NCBI RefSeq assembly: GCF_043290135.1
Contig: NC_134701.1
Coordinates: 4,025,001 to 4,089,000 of the forward strand
DNA length: 64,000 bases
Origin: Rhipicephalus microplus
Lineage: Eukaryota > Arthropoda > Arachnida > Ixodida > Ixodidae
Direction of reading: 5' to 3'
The notes beneath the pieces were generated by a model. That model saw only the letters and a program-made list of their open reading frames with translations. It was not told the DNA's origin and ran no database searches. Below, one piece after another: positions 20,901 to 35,512 of this stretch (its first letter is position 1; each line of letters opens with the position of its first letter). The translations under genes were made by a program, and so were the position numbers.

Positions 20901-23900
20901 AGGTTAGTTTAAGCTAGGTAGCGTCATGAAACTACCAAAAACGACGTCATCTAACGAGATAGTGTTGTTTTATTGCGAGTATTAAACTGCGATAGGTGAA
21001 ATGTTGTGAATGCACACAAAACGGCATGAACAAGCCAAATACTGCGTGTTCTACCGTTACAAGTGCGAAACTGCTATATTGTGATATTCTCGTTAAAGCG
21101 CATGCAAGCATCGTGAAACCTTAAAGAACGATGTCATTTAGCGAGATACAGCGTTCTGTACTGCAATAAGTTGGTGAAAAACTGTGAGGTTATGCAAATA
21201 TTCTAATTGTGAACGAAACAGTGTAATAGAGCGTTTTTTAATACAAGTGCGAATGTTAGGTTAGGTTAAGATATGAACCGTCGTAAAACCGCATTAAACA
21301 ATGTCACTTAGTGAGATGCAGTGTTTTTCACCATTACAAGTCGGGAACTACGATATCTAATGTGAAAGCGCATGAAACCGTCGTAATCTTGTAGAAAACA
21401 TTGTAAAGTTGCGAGTAAAACGTTTTCTAAAGATAGAAGTGCGAAGGTTAGCTTGAGTTATGTTAGTTTAAGCTATGTAGCGTCGTGAGACCACCAAAAA
21501 GGACGTCATCTAACGAGATAGTGTTGTTTTATTGCATGTACGAAACTGCAATAGGTGAAATGTTGTGAAAGTACACAAAACGGCTTGCACAAGCCAGATA
21601 CTGCGTGTTGTACCGTTACAAGTGCGAAACTGCTATAATGTGATATTCTCGTTAAAGCGCATGCAAGCATCGTGAAACCTTAAAGAACGATGTCATTTAG
21701 CGAGATACAGCGTTCTGTACTGCAATAAGTTGGTGAAAAACTGTGAGGTTATGCAAATATCGTAATTGTGAACGAAACAGTGTAATAGAGCGTTTTTCAA
21801 TACAAGTACCAATGTTAGGTTAGGTTAAGATATGAACCGTCGTAAAACCGCATTAAACAATGTCACTTAGTGGGATGCAGTGTTTTTCACCATTACAAGT
21901 CGGAAACTGCGATATCTAATGTGAAAGCGCTTGCAAACGTCGTTAGGTTAGGTTAGGTTAGGTTAGGTTAGGTTAGGTTACGTTAGGTTAGGTTTGGTTA
22001 GGTTAGGTTAGGTTAGGTAGGTTATGTTAGGTTAGGTTGGGTTAGGTTAGGTTAGGTTAGGTTAGGTTAAGATATGAACCGCGCTAAAACCGCATTAAAC
22101 AATGTCACTTAGTGAGATGCAGTGTTTTTCACCTTTACAAGTTGAGAACTGCGATATCTAATGTGAAAGCGCTTGAAACCGTCGTAATGTTGTAGAAAGC
22201 AATGTAAAGTAGCGAGTAAAACGTTTTCTAACGATAGAAGTGCGAAGGTTATGTTAGGTTGAGTTATGTTAGTTTAAGCTAGGTAGCGTCGTGAAACCAC
22301 CAAAAACGACGTCATCTAACGAGATAGTGTTGTTTTATTGCGAGTACGAAACTGCGATAGGTAAAATGTTGTGAAAGCACACAAAACGGCATGAACAAGC
22401 CAAATACTGCGTGTTGTACCATTACAAGTGCGAAACTGCTATGTTGTGACATTCTCGGTAAAGCGCATGCAAGTATCGTGAAACCTTAAGAACGATGTCA
22501 TTTAGCGAGATACAGCGTTCTGTACTGTAATAAGTTGGTGAGAAACTGTGAGGTCAAGCAAATATCGTAATTGTGAACGAAACAGTGTAATTGAGCGTCT
22601 TTAGATACAAGTGCGAATGTTAGGTTAGGTTGACATATCAACCGTCGTAAAACCGCATTAAACAATGTCACTTAGTGAGATGTAGTGTTTTTCAACATTA
22701 CAAGTCGGGAACTACGATATCTAAAGTGAAAGCGCATGAAACCGTCGTAATCTTGTAGAAAACATTGTAAAGTTGCGAGTAAAACGTTTTCTAACGATAG
22801 AAGTGCGAAGGTTAGGTTAGGTTAGGTTAGTTTAAGCTAGGTAGCGTCATGAAACTACCAAAAACGACGTCATCTAACGAGATAGTGTTGTTTTATTGCG
22901 AGTATTAAACTGCGATAGGTGAAATGTTGTGAATGCACACAAAACGGCATGAACAAGCCAAATACTGCGTGTTCTACCGTTACAAGTGCGAAACTGCTAT
23001 ATTGTGATATTCTCGTTAAAGCGCATGCAAGCATCGTGAAACCTTACCTTAAAGAACAATGTCATTTAGCGAGATACAGCGTTCTGTACTGCAATAAGTT
23101 GGTGAAAAACTGTGAGGTTATGCAAATATCGTAATTGTGAACGAAACAGTGTAATAGAGCGTTTTTCAATACAAGTACCAATGTTAGGTTAGGTTAAGAT
23201 ATGAACCGTCGTAAAACCGCAATAAACAATGTCACTTAGTGAGATGCAGTGTTTTTCACCATTACAAGTCGGGAACTGCGATATCTAATGTGAAAGCGCT
23301 TGCAAACGTCGTTAGGTTAGCTTAGGTTAGGTTAGGTTAGGTTAGGTTAGGTTAGGTTTGGTTAGGTTAGGTTAGGTTATGTTAGGTTAGGTTGGGTTAG
23401 GTTAGGTTAGGTTAGGTTAAGATATGAACCGCGCTAAAACCGCATTAAACAATGTCACTTAGTGAGATGCAGTGTTTTTCACCTTTACAAGTTGAGAACT
23501 GCGATATCTAATGTGAAAGCGCTTGAAACCATCGTAATGTTGTAGAAAGCAATGTAAAGTAGCGAGTAAAACGTTTTCTAACGATAGAAGTGCGAAGGTT
23601 ATGTTAGGTTGAGTTATGTTAGTTTAAGCTAGGTAGCGTCGTGAAACCACCAAAAACGACGTCATCTAACGAGATAGTGTTGTTTTATTGCGAGTACGAA
23701 ACTGCGATAGGTAAAATGTGAAAGCACACAAAACTGCTCGAACAAGCCAAATACTGCGTGTAGTACCGTTACAAGTGCGAAACTGCTATGTTGTGACATT
23801 CTCGGTAAAGCGCATGCAAGTATCGTGAAACCTTAAGAACGATGTCATTTAGCGAGATACAGCGTTCTGTACTGTAATAAGTTGGTGAGAAACTGTGAGG

Positions 23901-24537
23901 TCAAGCAAATATCATAATTGTGAACGAAACAGTGTAATTGAGCGTCTTTAGATACAAGTGCGAATGTTAGGTTAGGTTGACATATCAACCGTCGTAAAAC
24001 CGCATTAAACAATGTCACTTAGTGAGATGTAGTGTTTTTCAACATTACAAGTCGGGAACTACGATATCTAATGTGAAAGCGCATGAAACCGTCGTAATCT
24101 TGTAGAAAACATTGTAAAGTTGCGAGTAAAACGTTTTCTAACGATAGAAGTGCGAAGGTTAGGTTAGGTTAGGTTAGTTTAAGATAGGTAGCGTCATGAA
24201 ACTAACAAAAACGACGTCATCTAACGAGATAGTGTTGTTTTATTGCGAGTATTAAATGGCGATAGGTGAAATGTTGTGAATGCACACAAAACGGCATGAA
24301 CCAGCCAAATACTGCGTGTTCTACCGTTACAAGTGCGAAACTGCTATATTGTGATATTCTCGTTAAAGCGCATGCAAGCATCGTGAAACCTTAAAGAACA
24401 ATGTCATTTAGCGAGATACAGCGTTCTGTACTGCAATAAGTTGGTGAAAAACTGTGAGGTTATGCAAATATCGTAATTGTTAACGAAACAGTGTAATAGA
24501 GCGTTTTTCAATACAAGTACGAATGTTAGGTTAGGTT

Positions 24538-27500
24538 AAGATATGAACCGTCGTAAAACCGCATTAAACAATGTCACTTAGTGAGATGCAGTGTTTTTCA
24601 CCATTACAAGTCGGGAACTGCGATATCTAATGTGAAAGCGCTTGCAAACGTCGTTAGGTTAGGTTAGGTTAGGTTAGGTTAGGTTATGTTAGGTTAGGTT
24701 AGGTTTGGTTAGGTTAGGTTAGGTTAGGTTATGTTAGGTTAGGTTGGGTTAGGTTAGGTTAGGTTACGTTAGGTTAAGGTATGAACCGTCGTAAAACCGC
24801 AATAAACAATGTCACTTAGTGCGATGCTATGTTTTTCACCTTTACAACTTGGGAACTGCGATATCTAATGTGAAAGCGCTTGAAACCGTCGTAATGTTGT
24901 AGAAAGCAATGTAAAGTAGCGAGTAAACGTTTTCTAACGATAGAAGTGCGAAGGTTATGTTAGGTTGAGTTATGTTAGTTTAAGCTAGGTAGCGTCGTGA
25001 AACTACCAAAAACGACGTCATCTAACGAGATAGTGTTGTTTTATAGCGAGTATTAAACTGCGATAGGTGAAATGTTGTGAAAGCACACAAAACGGCATGA
25101 ACAAGCCAAATACTGCGTGTTCTACCGTTACAAGTGCGAAACTGCTATATTGTGATATTCTCGTTAAAGCGCATGCAAGCATCGTGAAACCTTAAAGAAC
25201 AATGTCATTTAGCGAGATACAGCGTTCTGTACTGCAATAAGTTGGTGAAAAACTGTGAGGTTATGCAAATATCGTAATATTGAACAAAACAGTGTAATAG
25301 AGCGTTTTTAGATACAAGTGCGAATGTTAGGTTAGGTTAAGATATGAACCGTCGTAAAACCGCATTAAACAATGTCAATTACTGAGATGCAGTGTTTTTC
25401 ACCATTAAAAGTGGGGAACTGCGATATTTAATGTGAAAGCGCTTGCAACCGTCGTTAGGTAAGGTTAGGTTAGGTTAGGTTAGGTTAGGTTTGGTTAGGT
25501 TAGGTTAGGTTAGGTTAGATTAGGTTAGGTTGGGTTGAGTTGGGTTAGGTTAGGTTAGGTTAGGTTAGGTTGGGTTAGGTTAGGTTAGGTTAGGTTAGGT
25601 TACGTTAGGTTAGGTTAGGTTACGTTAGGTTAGGTTAGGTTAGGTTACGTTAGGTTAGGTTAGGTTAGGTAAGGATAATTTGGTTAGGTTAGGTAAGGTT
25701 AGGTTAGGTTAGGTTAGGTTGTGTTGGGTGTTGTTGGGTTGGGTTGGGTTGGGTTAGGATGGGTTAGGTTAGGTTAGGTTAGGTTACGTTAGGTTAGGTT
25801 AGGTTAGGTTAGGTTACGTTAGGTTATGTTAGGTTAGGTTAGGTTACGTTAGGTTAGGTTAGGTCAGGTAAGGTTAGGTTACGTTAGAATAGGTTAGGTT
25901 AGGTTAGGTTACGTTAGGTTAGCTTAAGTTAGGTTAGGTTAGGTTTGGTTAGGTTAGGTTAGGTTAGCTTAGGTTAGGTTAGGTTGGGTTGGGTTGGGTT
26001 AGGTTGGGTTAGGTTAGGTTAGGTTAGGTTGGGTTAGGTTAGTTTAGGTTAGGTTAGGTTAGGTTAGGTTGGGTTGGGTTAGGTTAGGTTAGGTTAGGTA
26101 AGGTTAGGTTAGGTTAGGTTAGGTTAGGTTTGGTTAGGTTAGGTTAGGTTAGGTTAGGTTATGTTAGGTTAGGTTGGGTTAGGTTAGGTTAGGTTAGGTT
26201 AGGTTAGGTTAAGATATGAACCGCGCTAAAACCGCATTAAACAATGTCACTCAGTGAGATGCAGTGTTTTTCACCTTTACAAGTTGGGAACTGCGATATC
26301 TAATGTGAAAGCGCTTGAAACCGTCGTAATGTTGTAGAAAGCAATGTAAAGTAGCGAGTAAAACGTTTTCTAACGATAGAAGTGCGAAGGTTATGTTAGG
26401 TTGAGTTATGTTAGTTTAAGCTAGGTAGCGTCGTGCAACTACCAAAAACAACGTCATCTAACGAGATAGTGTTGTTTTATTGCGAGTACAAAACTGCGAT
26501 AGGTAAAATGCTGTGAAAGCACACAAAACGGCATGAACAAGCCAAATACTGCGTGTTGTACCGTTACAAGTGCGAAACTGCTATGTTGTGATATTTTCGT
26601 TAAAGCGCATGCAAGCATCGTGAAACCTTAAAGAACGATGTCATTTAGCGAGATACAGCGTTCTGTACTGCAATAAGTTGGTGAAAAACTGTGAGGTTAT
26701 GCAAATATCCTAATTGTGAACGAAACAGTGTAATAGAGCGTTTTTTAATACAAGTGCGAATGTTAGGTTAGGTTAAGATATGAACCGTCGTAAAACCGCA
26801 TTAAACAATGTCACTTAGTGAGATGCAGTGTTTTTCACCATTACAAGTCGGGAACTACGATATCTAATGTGAAAGCGCATGAAACCGTCGTAATCTTGTA
26901 GAAAACATTGTAAAATTGCGAGTAAAACGTTTTCTAAAGATAGAAGTGCGAAGGTTAGCTTGAGTTATGTTAGTTTAAGCTATGTAGTGTCGTGAGACCA
27001 CCAAAAAGGACGTCATCTAACGAGATAGTGTTGTTTTATTGCATGTACGAAACTGCAATAGGTGAAATGTTGTGAAAGTACACAAAACGGCTTGAACAAG
27101 CCAGATACTGCGTGTTGTACCGTTACAAGTGCGAAACTGCTATAATGTGATATTCTCGTTAAAGCGCATGCAATCATCGTGAAACCTTAAAGAACGATGT
27201 CATTTAGCGAGATACAGCGTTCTGTACTGCAAAAAGGTGGTGAAAAACTGTGAGGTTATGCAAATATCGTAATTGTGAACGAAACAGTGTAATAGAGCGT
27301 TTTTCAATACAAGTACCAATGTTAGGTTAGGTTAAGATATGAACCGTCGTAAAACCGCATTAAACAATGTCACTTAGTGGGATGCAGTGTTTTTCACCAT
27401 TACAAGTCGGGAACTGCAATATCTAATGTGAAAGCGCTTGCAAACGTCGTTAGGTTAGGTTAGGTTTGGTTAGGTTAGGTTAGGTTAGGTTAGGTTAGGT

Positions 27501-30025
27501 TATGTTAGGTTAGGTTGGGTTAGGTTAGGTTAGGTTAGGTTAGGTTAGGTTAAGATATGAACCGCGCTAAAACCGGATTAAACAATGTCACTTAGTGAGA
27601 TGCAGTGTTTTTCACCTTTACAAGTTGGGAACTGCGATATCTAATGTGAAAGCGCTTGAAACCGTCGTAATGTTGTAGAAAGCAATGTAAAGTAGCGAGT
27701 AAAACGTTTTCTAACGATAGAAGTGCGAAGGTTATGTTAGGTTGAGGTATGTTAGTTTAAGCTAGGTAGCGTCGTGAAACCACCAAAAACGACGTCATCT
27801 AACGAGATAGTGTTGTTTTATTGCGAGTACGAAACTGCGATAGGTAAAATGTTGTGAAAGCACACAAAACGGCATGAACAAGCCAAATACTGCGTGTTGT
27901 ACCGTTACAAGTGCGAAACTGCTATGTTGTGACATTCTCGGTAAAGCGCATGCAAGTATCGTAAAACCTTAAGAACGATGTCATTTAGCGAGATACAGCG
28001 TTCTGTACTGTAATAAGTTGGTGAGAAACTGTGAGGTCAAGCAAATATCGTAATTGTGAACGAAACAGTGTAATTGAGCGTCTTTAGATACAAGTGTGAA
28101 TGTTAGGTTAGGTTCACATATCAACCGTCGTAAAACCGCATTAAACAATGTCACTTAGTGAGTTGTAGTGTTTTTCAACATTACAAGTCGGGAACTACGA
28201 TATCTAAAGTGAAAGCGCATGAAACCGTCGTAATCTTGTAGAAAACATTGTAAAGTTGCGAGTAAAACGTTTTCTAACGATAGAAGTGCGAAGGTTAGGT
28301 TAGGTTAGGTTAGTTTAAGCTAGGTAGCGTCATGAAACTACCAAAAACGACGTCATCTAACGAGATAGTGTTGTTTTATTGCGAGTATTAAACTGCGATA
28401 GGTGAAATGTTGTGAATGCACACAAAACGGCATGAACAAGCCAAATACTGCGTGTTCTACCGTTACAAGTGCGAAACTGCTATATTGTGATATTCTCGTT
28501 AAAGCGCATGCAAGCATCGTGAAACCTTAAAGAACAATGTCATTTAGCGAGATACAGCGTTCTGTACTGCAATAAGTTGGTGAAAAACTGTGAGGTTATG
28601 CAAATATCGTAATTGTGAACGAAACAGTGTAATAGAGCGTTTTTCAATACAAGTACCAATGTTAGGTTAGGTTAAGATATGAACCGTCGTAAAACCGCAT
28701 TAAACAATGTCACTTAGTGAGATGCAGTGTTTTTCACCATTACAAGTCGGGAACTGCGATATCTAATGTGAAAGCGCTTGCAAACGTCGTTAGGTTAGCT
28801 TAGGTTAGGTTAGGTTAGGTTAGGTTAGGTTAGGTTTGGTTAGGTTAGGTTAGGTTAGGTTATGTTAGGTTAGGTTGGGTTAGGTTAGGTTAGGTTAGGT
28901 TAGGTTAAGATATGAACCGCGCTAAAACCGCATTAAACAATGTCACTTAGTGAGATGCAGTGTTTTTCACCTTTACAAGTTGGGAACTGCGATATCTAAT
29001 GTGAAAGCGCTTGAAACCGTCGTAATGTTGTAGAAAGCAATGTAAAGTAGCGAGTAAAACGTTTTCTAACGATAGAAGTGCGAAGGTTATGTTAGGTTGA
29101 GTTATGTTAGTTTAAGCTAGGTAGCGTCGTGAAACCACCAAAAACGACGTCATGTAACGAGATAGTGTTGTTTTATTGCGAGTACGAAACTGCGATAGGT
29201 AAAATGTGAAAGCACACAAAACGGCATGAACAAGCCAAATACTGCGTGTTGTACCGTTACAAGTGCGAAACTGCTATGTTGTGACATTCTCGGTAAAGCG
29301 CATGCAAGTATCGTGAAACCTTAAGAACGATGTCATTTAGCGAGATACAGCGTTCTGTACTGTAATAAGTTGGTGAGAAACTGTGAGGTCAAGCAAATAT
29401 CGTAATTGTGAACGAAACAGTGTAATTGAGCGTCTTTAGATACAAGTGCGAATGTTAGGTTAGGTTGACATATCAACCGTCGTAAAACCGCATTAAACAA
29501 TGTCACTTAGTGAGATGTAGTGTTTTTCAACATTACAAGTCGGGAACTACGATATCTAATGAGAAAGCGCATGAAACCGTCGTAATCTTGTAGAAAACAT
29601 TGTAAAGTGGCGAGTAAAACGTTTTCTAACGATAGAAGTGCGAAGGTTAGGTTAGGTTAGGTTAGTTTAAGCTAGGTAGCGTCATGAAACTACCAAAAAC
29701 GACGTCATCTAACGAGATAGTGTTGTTTTATTGCGAGTATTAAACTGCGATAGGTGAAATGTTGTGAATGCACACAAAACGGCATGAACCAGCCAAATAC
29801 TGCGTGTTCTACCGTTACAAGTGCGAAACTGCTATATTGTGATATTCTCGTTAAAGCGCATGCAAGCATCGTGAAACCTTAAAGAACAATGTCATTTAGC
29901 GAGATACAGCGTTCTGTACTGCAATAAGTTGGTGAAAAACTGTGAGGTTATGCAAATATCGTAATTGTTAACGAAACAGTGTAATAGAGCGTTTTTCAAT
30001 ACAAGTACGAATGTTAGGTTAGGTT
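24538..30025 (+). repeat. Higher-order satellite repeat, copy 1 (5488 bp)
   Basis: Compared with 30026-35512 it carries the same rare variants in the same order: GCGATGCTATG (24821 and 30309), GCAAAAAGGTGG (27229 and 32712), CATGTAACGA, TAATGAGAAAGCG and GTTCACATATCAACC. Offsets stay at 5483-5488 bp. It includes the long TTAGG array at 25455-26210. Confidence 0.85.
25455..26210 (+). repeat. Long TTAGG array 5
   Basis: About 0.76 kb. It begins TTAGGTAAGG, a variant shared with the arrays at 30943 and 40514, marking common descent of these three. Confidence 0.93.
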
Positions 30026-33000
30026 AAGATATGAACCGTCGTAAAACCGCATTAAACAATGTCACTTAGTGAGATGCAGTGTTTTTCACCATTACAAGTC
30101 GGGAACTGCGATATCTAATGTGAAAGCGCTTGCAAACGTCGTTAGGTTAGGTTAGGTTAGGTTAGGTTAGGTTAGGTTATGTTAGGTTAGGTTTGGTTAG
30201 GTTAGGTTAGGTTAGGTTATGTTAGGTTAGGTTGGGTTAGGTTAGGTTAGGTTACGTTAGGTTAAGGTATGAACCGTCGTAAAACCGCAATAAACAATGT
30301 CACTTAGTGCGATGCTATGTTTTTCACCTTTACAACTTGGGAACTGCGATATCTAATGTGAAAGCGCTTGAAACCGTCGTAATGTTGTAGAAAGCAATGT
30401 AAAGTAGCGAGTAAACGTTTTCTAACGATAGAAGTGCGAAGGTTATGTTAGGTTGAGTTATGTTAGTTTAAGCTAGGTAGCGTCGTGAAACTACCAAAAA
30501 CGACGTCATCTAACGAGATAGTGTTGTTTTATAGCGAGTATTAAACTGCGATAGGTGAAATGTTGTGAAAGCACACAAAACGGCATGAACAAGCCAAATA
30601 CTGCGTGTTCTACCGTTACAAGTGCGAAACTGCTATATTGTGATATTCTCGTTAAAGCGCATGCAAGCATCGTGAAACCTTAAAGAACAATGTCATTTAG
30701 CGAGATACAGCGTTCTGTACTGCAATAAGTTGGTGAAAAACTGTGAGGTTATGCAAATATCGTAATATTGAACAAAACAGTGTAATAGAGCGTTTTTAGA
30801 TACAAGTGCGAATGTTAGGTTAGGTTAAGATATGAACCGTCGTAAAACCGCATTAAACAATGTCAATTACTGAGACGCAGTGTTTTTCACCATTAAAAGT
30901 GGGGAACTGCGATATTTAATGTGAAAGCGCTTGCAACCGTCGTTAGGTAAGGTTAGGTTAGGTTAGGTTAGGTTAGGTTTGGTTAGGTTAGGTTAGGTTA
31001 GGTTAGATTAGGTTAGGTTGGGTTGAGTTGGGTTAGGTTAGGTTAGGTTAGGTTAGGTTGGGTTAGGTTAGGTTAGGTTAGGTTAGGTTACGTTAGGTTA
31101 GGTTAGGTTACGTTAGGTTAGGTTAGGTTAGGTTACGTTAGGTTAGGTTAGGTTAGGTAAGGATAATTTGGTTAGGTTAGGTAAGGTTAGGTTAGGTTAG
31201 GTTAGGTTGTGTTGGGTGTTGTTGGGTTGGGTTGGGTTGGGTTAGGTTGGGTTAGGTTAGGTTAGGTTAGGTTACGTTAGGTTAGGTTAGGTTAGGTTAG
31301 GTTACGTTAGGTTATGTTAGGTTAGGTTAGGTTACGTTAGGTTAGGTTAGGTCAGGTAAGGTTAGGTTACGTTAGAATAGGTTAGGTTAGGTTAGGTTAC
31401 GTTAGGTTAGCTTAAGTTAGGTTAGGTTAGGTTTGGTTAGGTTAGGTTAGGTTAGCTTAGGTTAGGTTAGGTTGGGTTGGGTTGGGTTAGGTTGGGTTAG
31501 GTTAGGTTAGGTTAGGTTAGGTTGGGTTAGGTTAGTTTAGGTTAGGTTAGGTTAGGTTAGGTTGGGTTGGGTTAGGTTAGGTTAGGTTAGGTAAGGTTAG
31601 GTTAGGTTAGGTTAGGTTAGGTTTGGTTAGGTTAGGTTAGGTTAGGTTATGTTAGGTTAGGTTGGGTTAGGTTAGGTTAGGTTAGGTTAGGTTAAGATAT
31701 GAACCGCGCTAAAACCGCATTAAACAATGTCACTCAGTGAGATGCAGTGTTTTTCACCTTTACAAGTTGGGAACTGCGATATCTAATGTGAAAGCGCTTG
31801 AAACCGTCGTAATGTTGTAGAAAGCAATGTAAAGTAGCGAGTAAAACGTTTTCTAACGATAGAAGTGCGAAGGTTATGTTAGGTTGAGTTATGTTAGTTT
31901 AAGCTAGGTAGCGTCGTGCAACTACCAAAAACAACGTCATCTAACGAGATAGTGTTGTTTTATTGCGAGTACAAAACTGCGATAGGTGAAATGCTGTGAA
32001 AGCACACAAAACGGCATGAACAAGCCAAATACTGCGTGTTGTACCGTTACAAGTGCGAAACTGCTATGTTGTGATATTTTCGTTAAAGCGCATGCAAGCA
32101 TCGTGAAACCTTAAAGAACGATGTCATTTAGCGAGATACAGCGTTCTGTACTGCAATAAGTTGGTGAAAAACTGTGAGGTTATGCAAATATCCTAATTGT
32201 GAACGAAACAGTGTAATAGAGCGTTTTTTAATACAAGTGCGAATGTTAGGTTAGGTTAAGATATGAACCGTCGTAAACCCGCATTAAACAATGTCACTTA
32301 GTGAGATGCAGTGTTTTTCACCATTACAAGTCGGGAACTACGATATCTAATGTGAAAGCGCATGAAACCGTCGTAATCTTGTAGAAAACATTGTAAAATT
32401 GCGAGTAAAACGTTTTCTAAAGATAGAAGTGCGAAGGTTAGCTTGAGTTATGTTAGTTTAAGCTATGTAGCGTCGTGAGACCACCAAAAAGGACGTCATC
32501 TAACGAGATAGTGTTGTTTTATTGCATGTACGAAACTGCAATAGGTGAAATGTTGTGAAAGTACACAAAACGGCTTGAACAAGCCAGATACTGCGTGTTG
32601 TACCGTTACAAGTGCGAAACTGCTATAATGTGATATTCTCGTTAAAGCGCATGCAATCATCGTGAAACCTTAAAGAACGATGTCATTTAGCGAGATACAG
32701 CGTTCTGTACTGCAAAAAGGTGGTGAAAAACTGTGAGGTTATGCAAATATCGTAATTGTGAACGAAACAGTGTAATAGAGCGTTTTTCAATACAAGTACC
32801 AATGTTAGGTTAGGTTAAGATATGAACCGTCGTAAAACCGCATTAAACAATGTCACTTAGTGGGATGCAGTGTTTTTCACCATTACAAGTCGGGAACTGC
32901 GATATCTAATGTGAAAGCGCTTGCAAACGTCGTTAGGTTAGGTTAGGTTTGGTTAGGTTAGGTTAGGTTAGGTTAGGTTATGTTAGGTTAGGTTGGGTTA

Positions 33001-35512
33001 GGTTAGGTTAGGTTAGGTTAGGTTAGGTTAAGATATGAACCGCGCTAAAACCGGATTAAACAATGTCAGTTAGTGAGATGCAGTGTTTTTCACCTTTACA
33101 AGTTGGGAACTGCGATATCTAATGTGAAAGCGCTTGAAACCGTCGTAATGTTGCAGAAAGCAATGTAAAGTAGCGAGTAAAACGTTTTCTAACGATAGAA
33201 GTGCGAAGGTTATGTTAGGTTGAGTTATGTTAGTTTAAGCTAGGTAGCGTCGTGAAACCACCAAAAACGACGTCATCTAACGAGATAGTGTTGTTTTATT
33301 GCGAGTACGAAACTGCGATAGGTAAAATGTTGTGAAAGCACACAAAACGGCATGAACAAGCCAAATACTGCGTGTTGTACCGTTACAAGTGCGAAACTGC
33401 TATGTTGTGACATTCTCGGTAAAGCGCATGCAAGTATCGTGAAACCTTAAGAACGATGTCATTTAGCGAGATACAGCGTTCTGTACTGTAATAAGTTGGT
33501 GAGAAACTGTGAGGTCAAGCAAATATCGTAATTGTGAACGAAACAGTGTAATTGAGCGTCTTTAGATACAAGTGCGAATGTTAGGTTAGGTTCACATATC
33601 AACCGTCGTAAAACCGCATTAAACAATGTCACTTAGTGAGTTGTAGTGTTTTTCAACATTACAAGTCGGGAACTACGATATCTAAAGTGAAAGCGCATGA
33701 AACCGTCGTAATCTTGTAGAAAACATTGTAAAGTTGCGAGTAAAACGTTTTCTAACGATAGAAGTGCGAAGGTTAGGTTAGGTTAGGTTAGTTTAAGCTA
33801 GGTAGCGTCATGAAACTACCAAAAACGACGTCATCTAACGAGATAGTGTTGTTTTATTGCGAGTATTAAACTGCGATAGGTGAAATGTTGTGAATGCACA
33901 CAAAACGGCATGAACAAGCCAAATACTGCGTGTTCTACCGTTACAAGTGCGAAACTGCTATATTGTGATATTCTCGTTAAAGCGCATGCAAGCATCGTGA
34001 AACCTTACCTTAAAGAACAAACAATGTCATTTAGCGAGATACAGCGTTCTGTACTGCAATAAGTTGGTGAAAAACTGTGAGGTTATGCAAATATCGTAAT
34101 TGTGAACGAAACAGTGTAATAGAGCGTTTTTCAATACAAGTACCAATGTTAGGTTAGGTTAAGATATGAACCGTCGTAAAACCGCATTAAACAATGTCAC
34201 TTAGTGAGATGCAGTGTTTTTCACCATTACAAGTCGGGAACTGCGATATCTAATGTGAAAGCGCTTGCAAACGTCGTTAGGTTAGCTTAGGTTAGGTTAG
34301 GTTAGGTTAGGTTAGGTTAGGTTTGGTTAGGTTAGGTTAGGTTAGGTTATGTTAGGTTAGGTTGGGTTAGGTTAGGTTAGGTTAGGTTAGGTTAAGATAT
34401 GAACCGCGCTAAAACCGCATTAAACAATGTCACTTAGTGAGATGCAGTGTTTTTCACCTTTACAAGTTGGGAACTGCGATATCTAATGTGAAAGCGCTTG
34501 AAACCGTCGTAATGTTGTAGAAAGCAATGTAAAGTAGCGAGTAAAACGTTTTCTAACGATAGAAGTGCGAAGGTTATGTTAGGTTGAGTTATGTTAGTTT
34601 AAGCTAGGTAGCGTCGTGAAACCACCAAAAACGACGTCATGTAACGAGATAGTGTTGTTTTATTGCGAGTACGAAACTGCGATAGGTAAAATGTGAAAGC
34701 ACACAAAACGGCATGAACAAGCCAAATACTGCGTGTTGTACCGTTACAAGTGCGAAACTGCTATGTTGTGACATTCTCGGTAAAGCGCATGCAAGTATCG
34801 TGAAACCTTAAGAACGATGTCATTTAGCGAGATACAGCGTTCTGTACTGTAATAAGTTGGTGAGAAACTGTGAGGTCAAGCAAATATCGTAATTGTGAAC
34901 GAAACAGTGTAATTGAGCGTCTTTAGATACAAGTGCGAATGTTAGGTTAGGTTGACATATCAACCGTCGTAAAACCGCATTAAACAATGTCACTTAGTGA
35001 GATGTAGTGTTTTTCAACATTACAAGTCGGGAACTACGATATCTAATGAGAAAGCGCATGAAACCGTCGTAATCTTGTAGAAAACATTGTAAAGTGGCGA
35101 GTAAAACGTTTTCTAACGATAGAAGTGCGAAGGTTAGGTTAGGTTAGGTTAGTTTAAGCTAGGTAGCGTCATGAAACTACCAAAAACGACGTCATCTAAC
35201 GAGATAGTGTTGTTTTATTGCGAGTATTAAACTGCGATAGGTGAAATGTTGTGAATGCACACAAAACGGCATGAACAAGCCAAATACTGCGTGTTCTACC
35301 GTTACAAGTGCGAAACTGCTATATTGTGATATTCTCGTTAAAGCGCATGCAAGCATCGTGAAACCTTAAAGAACAATGTCATTTAGCGAGATACAGCGTT
35401 CTGTACTGCAATAAGTTGGTGAAAAACTGTGAGGTTATGCAAATATCGTAATGTTGAACGAAACAGTGTAATAGAGCGTTTTTCAATACAAGTACGAATG
35501 TTAGGTTAGGTT
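30026..35512 (+). repeat. Higher-order satellite repeat, copy 2 (5487 bp)
   Basis: Near-identical to 24538-30025, with a few differences: for example the monomer near 34000 has CCTTACCTTAAAGAACAAACAATG where copy 1 has CCTTAAAGAACAATG. Downstream at 35513 a third, partly different and shortened copy starts. The segment 38.5-40.6 kb instead matches 23.4-25.5 kb at an offset of 15059 bp. Confidence 0.85.
30943..31693 (+). repeat. Long TTAGG array 6
   Basis: About 0.75 kb. Paralogue of the array at 25455-26210 within the 5.49-kb higher-order repeat, with nearly the same variant order. Confidence 0.93.
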
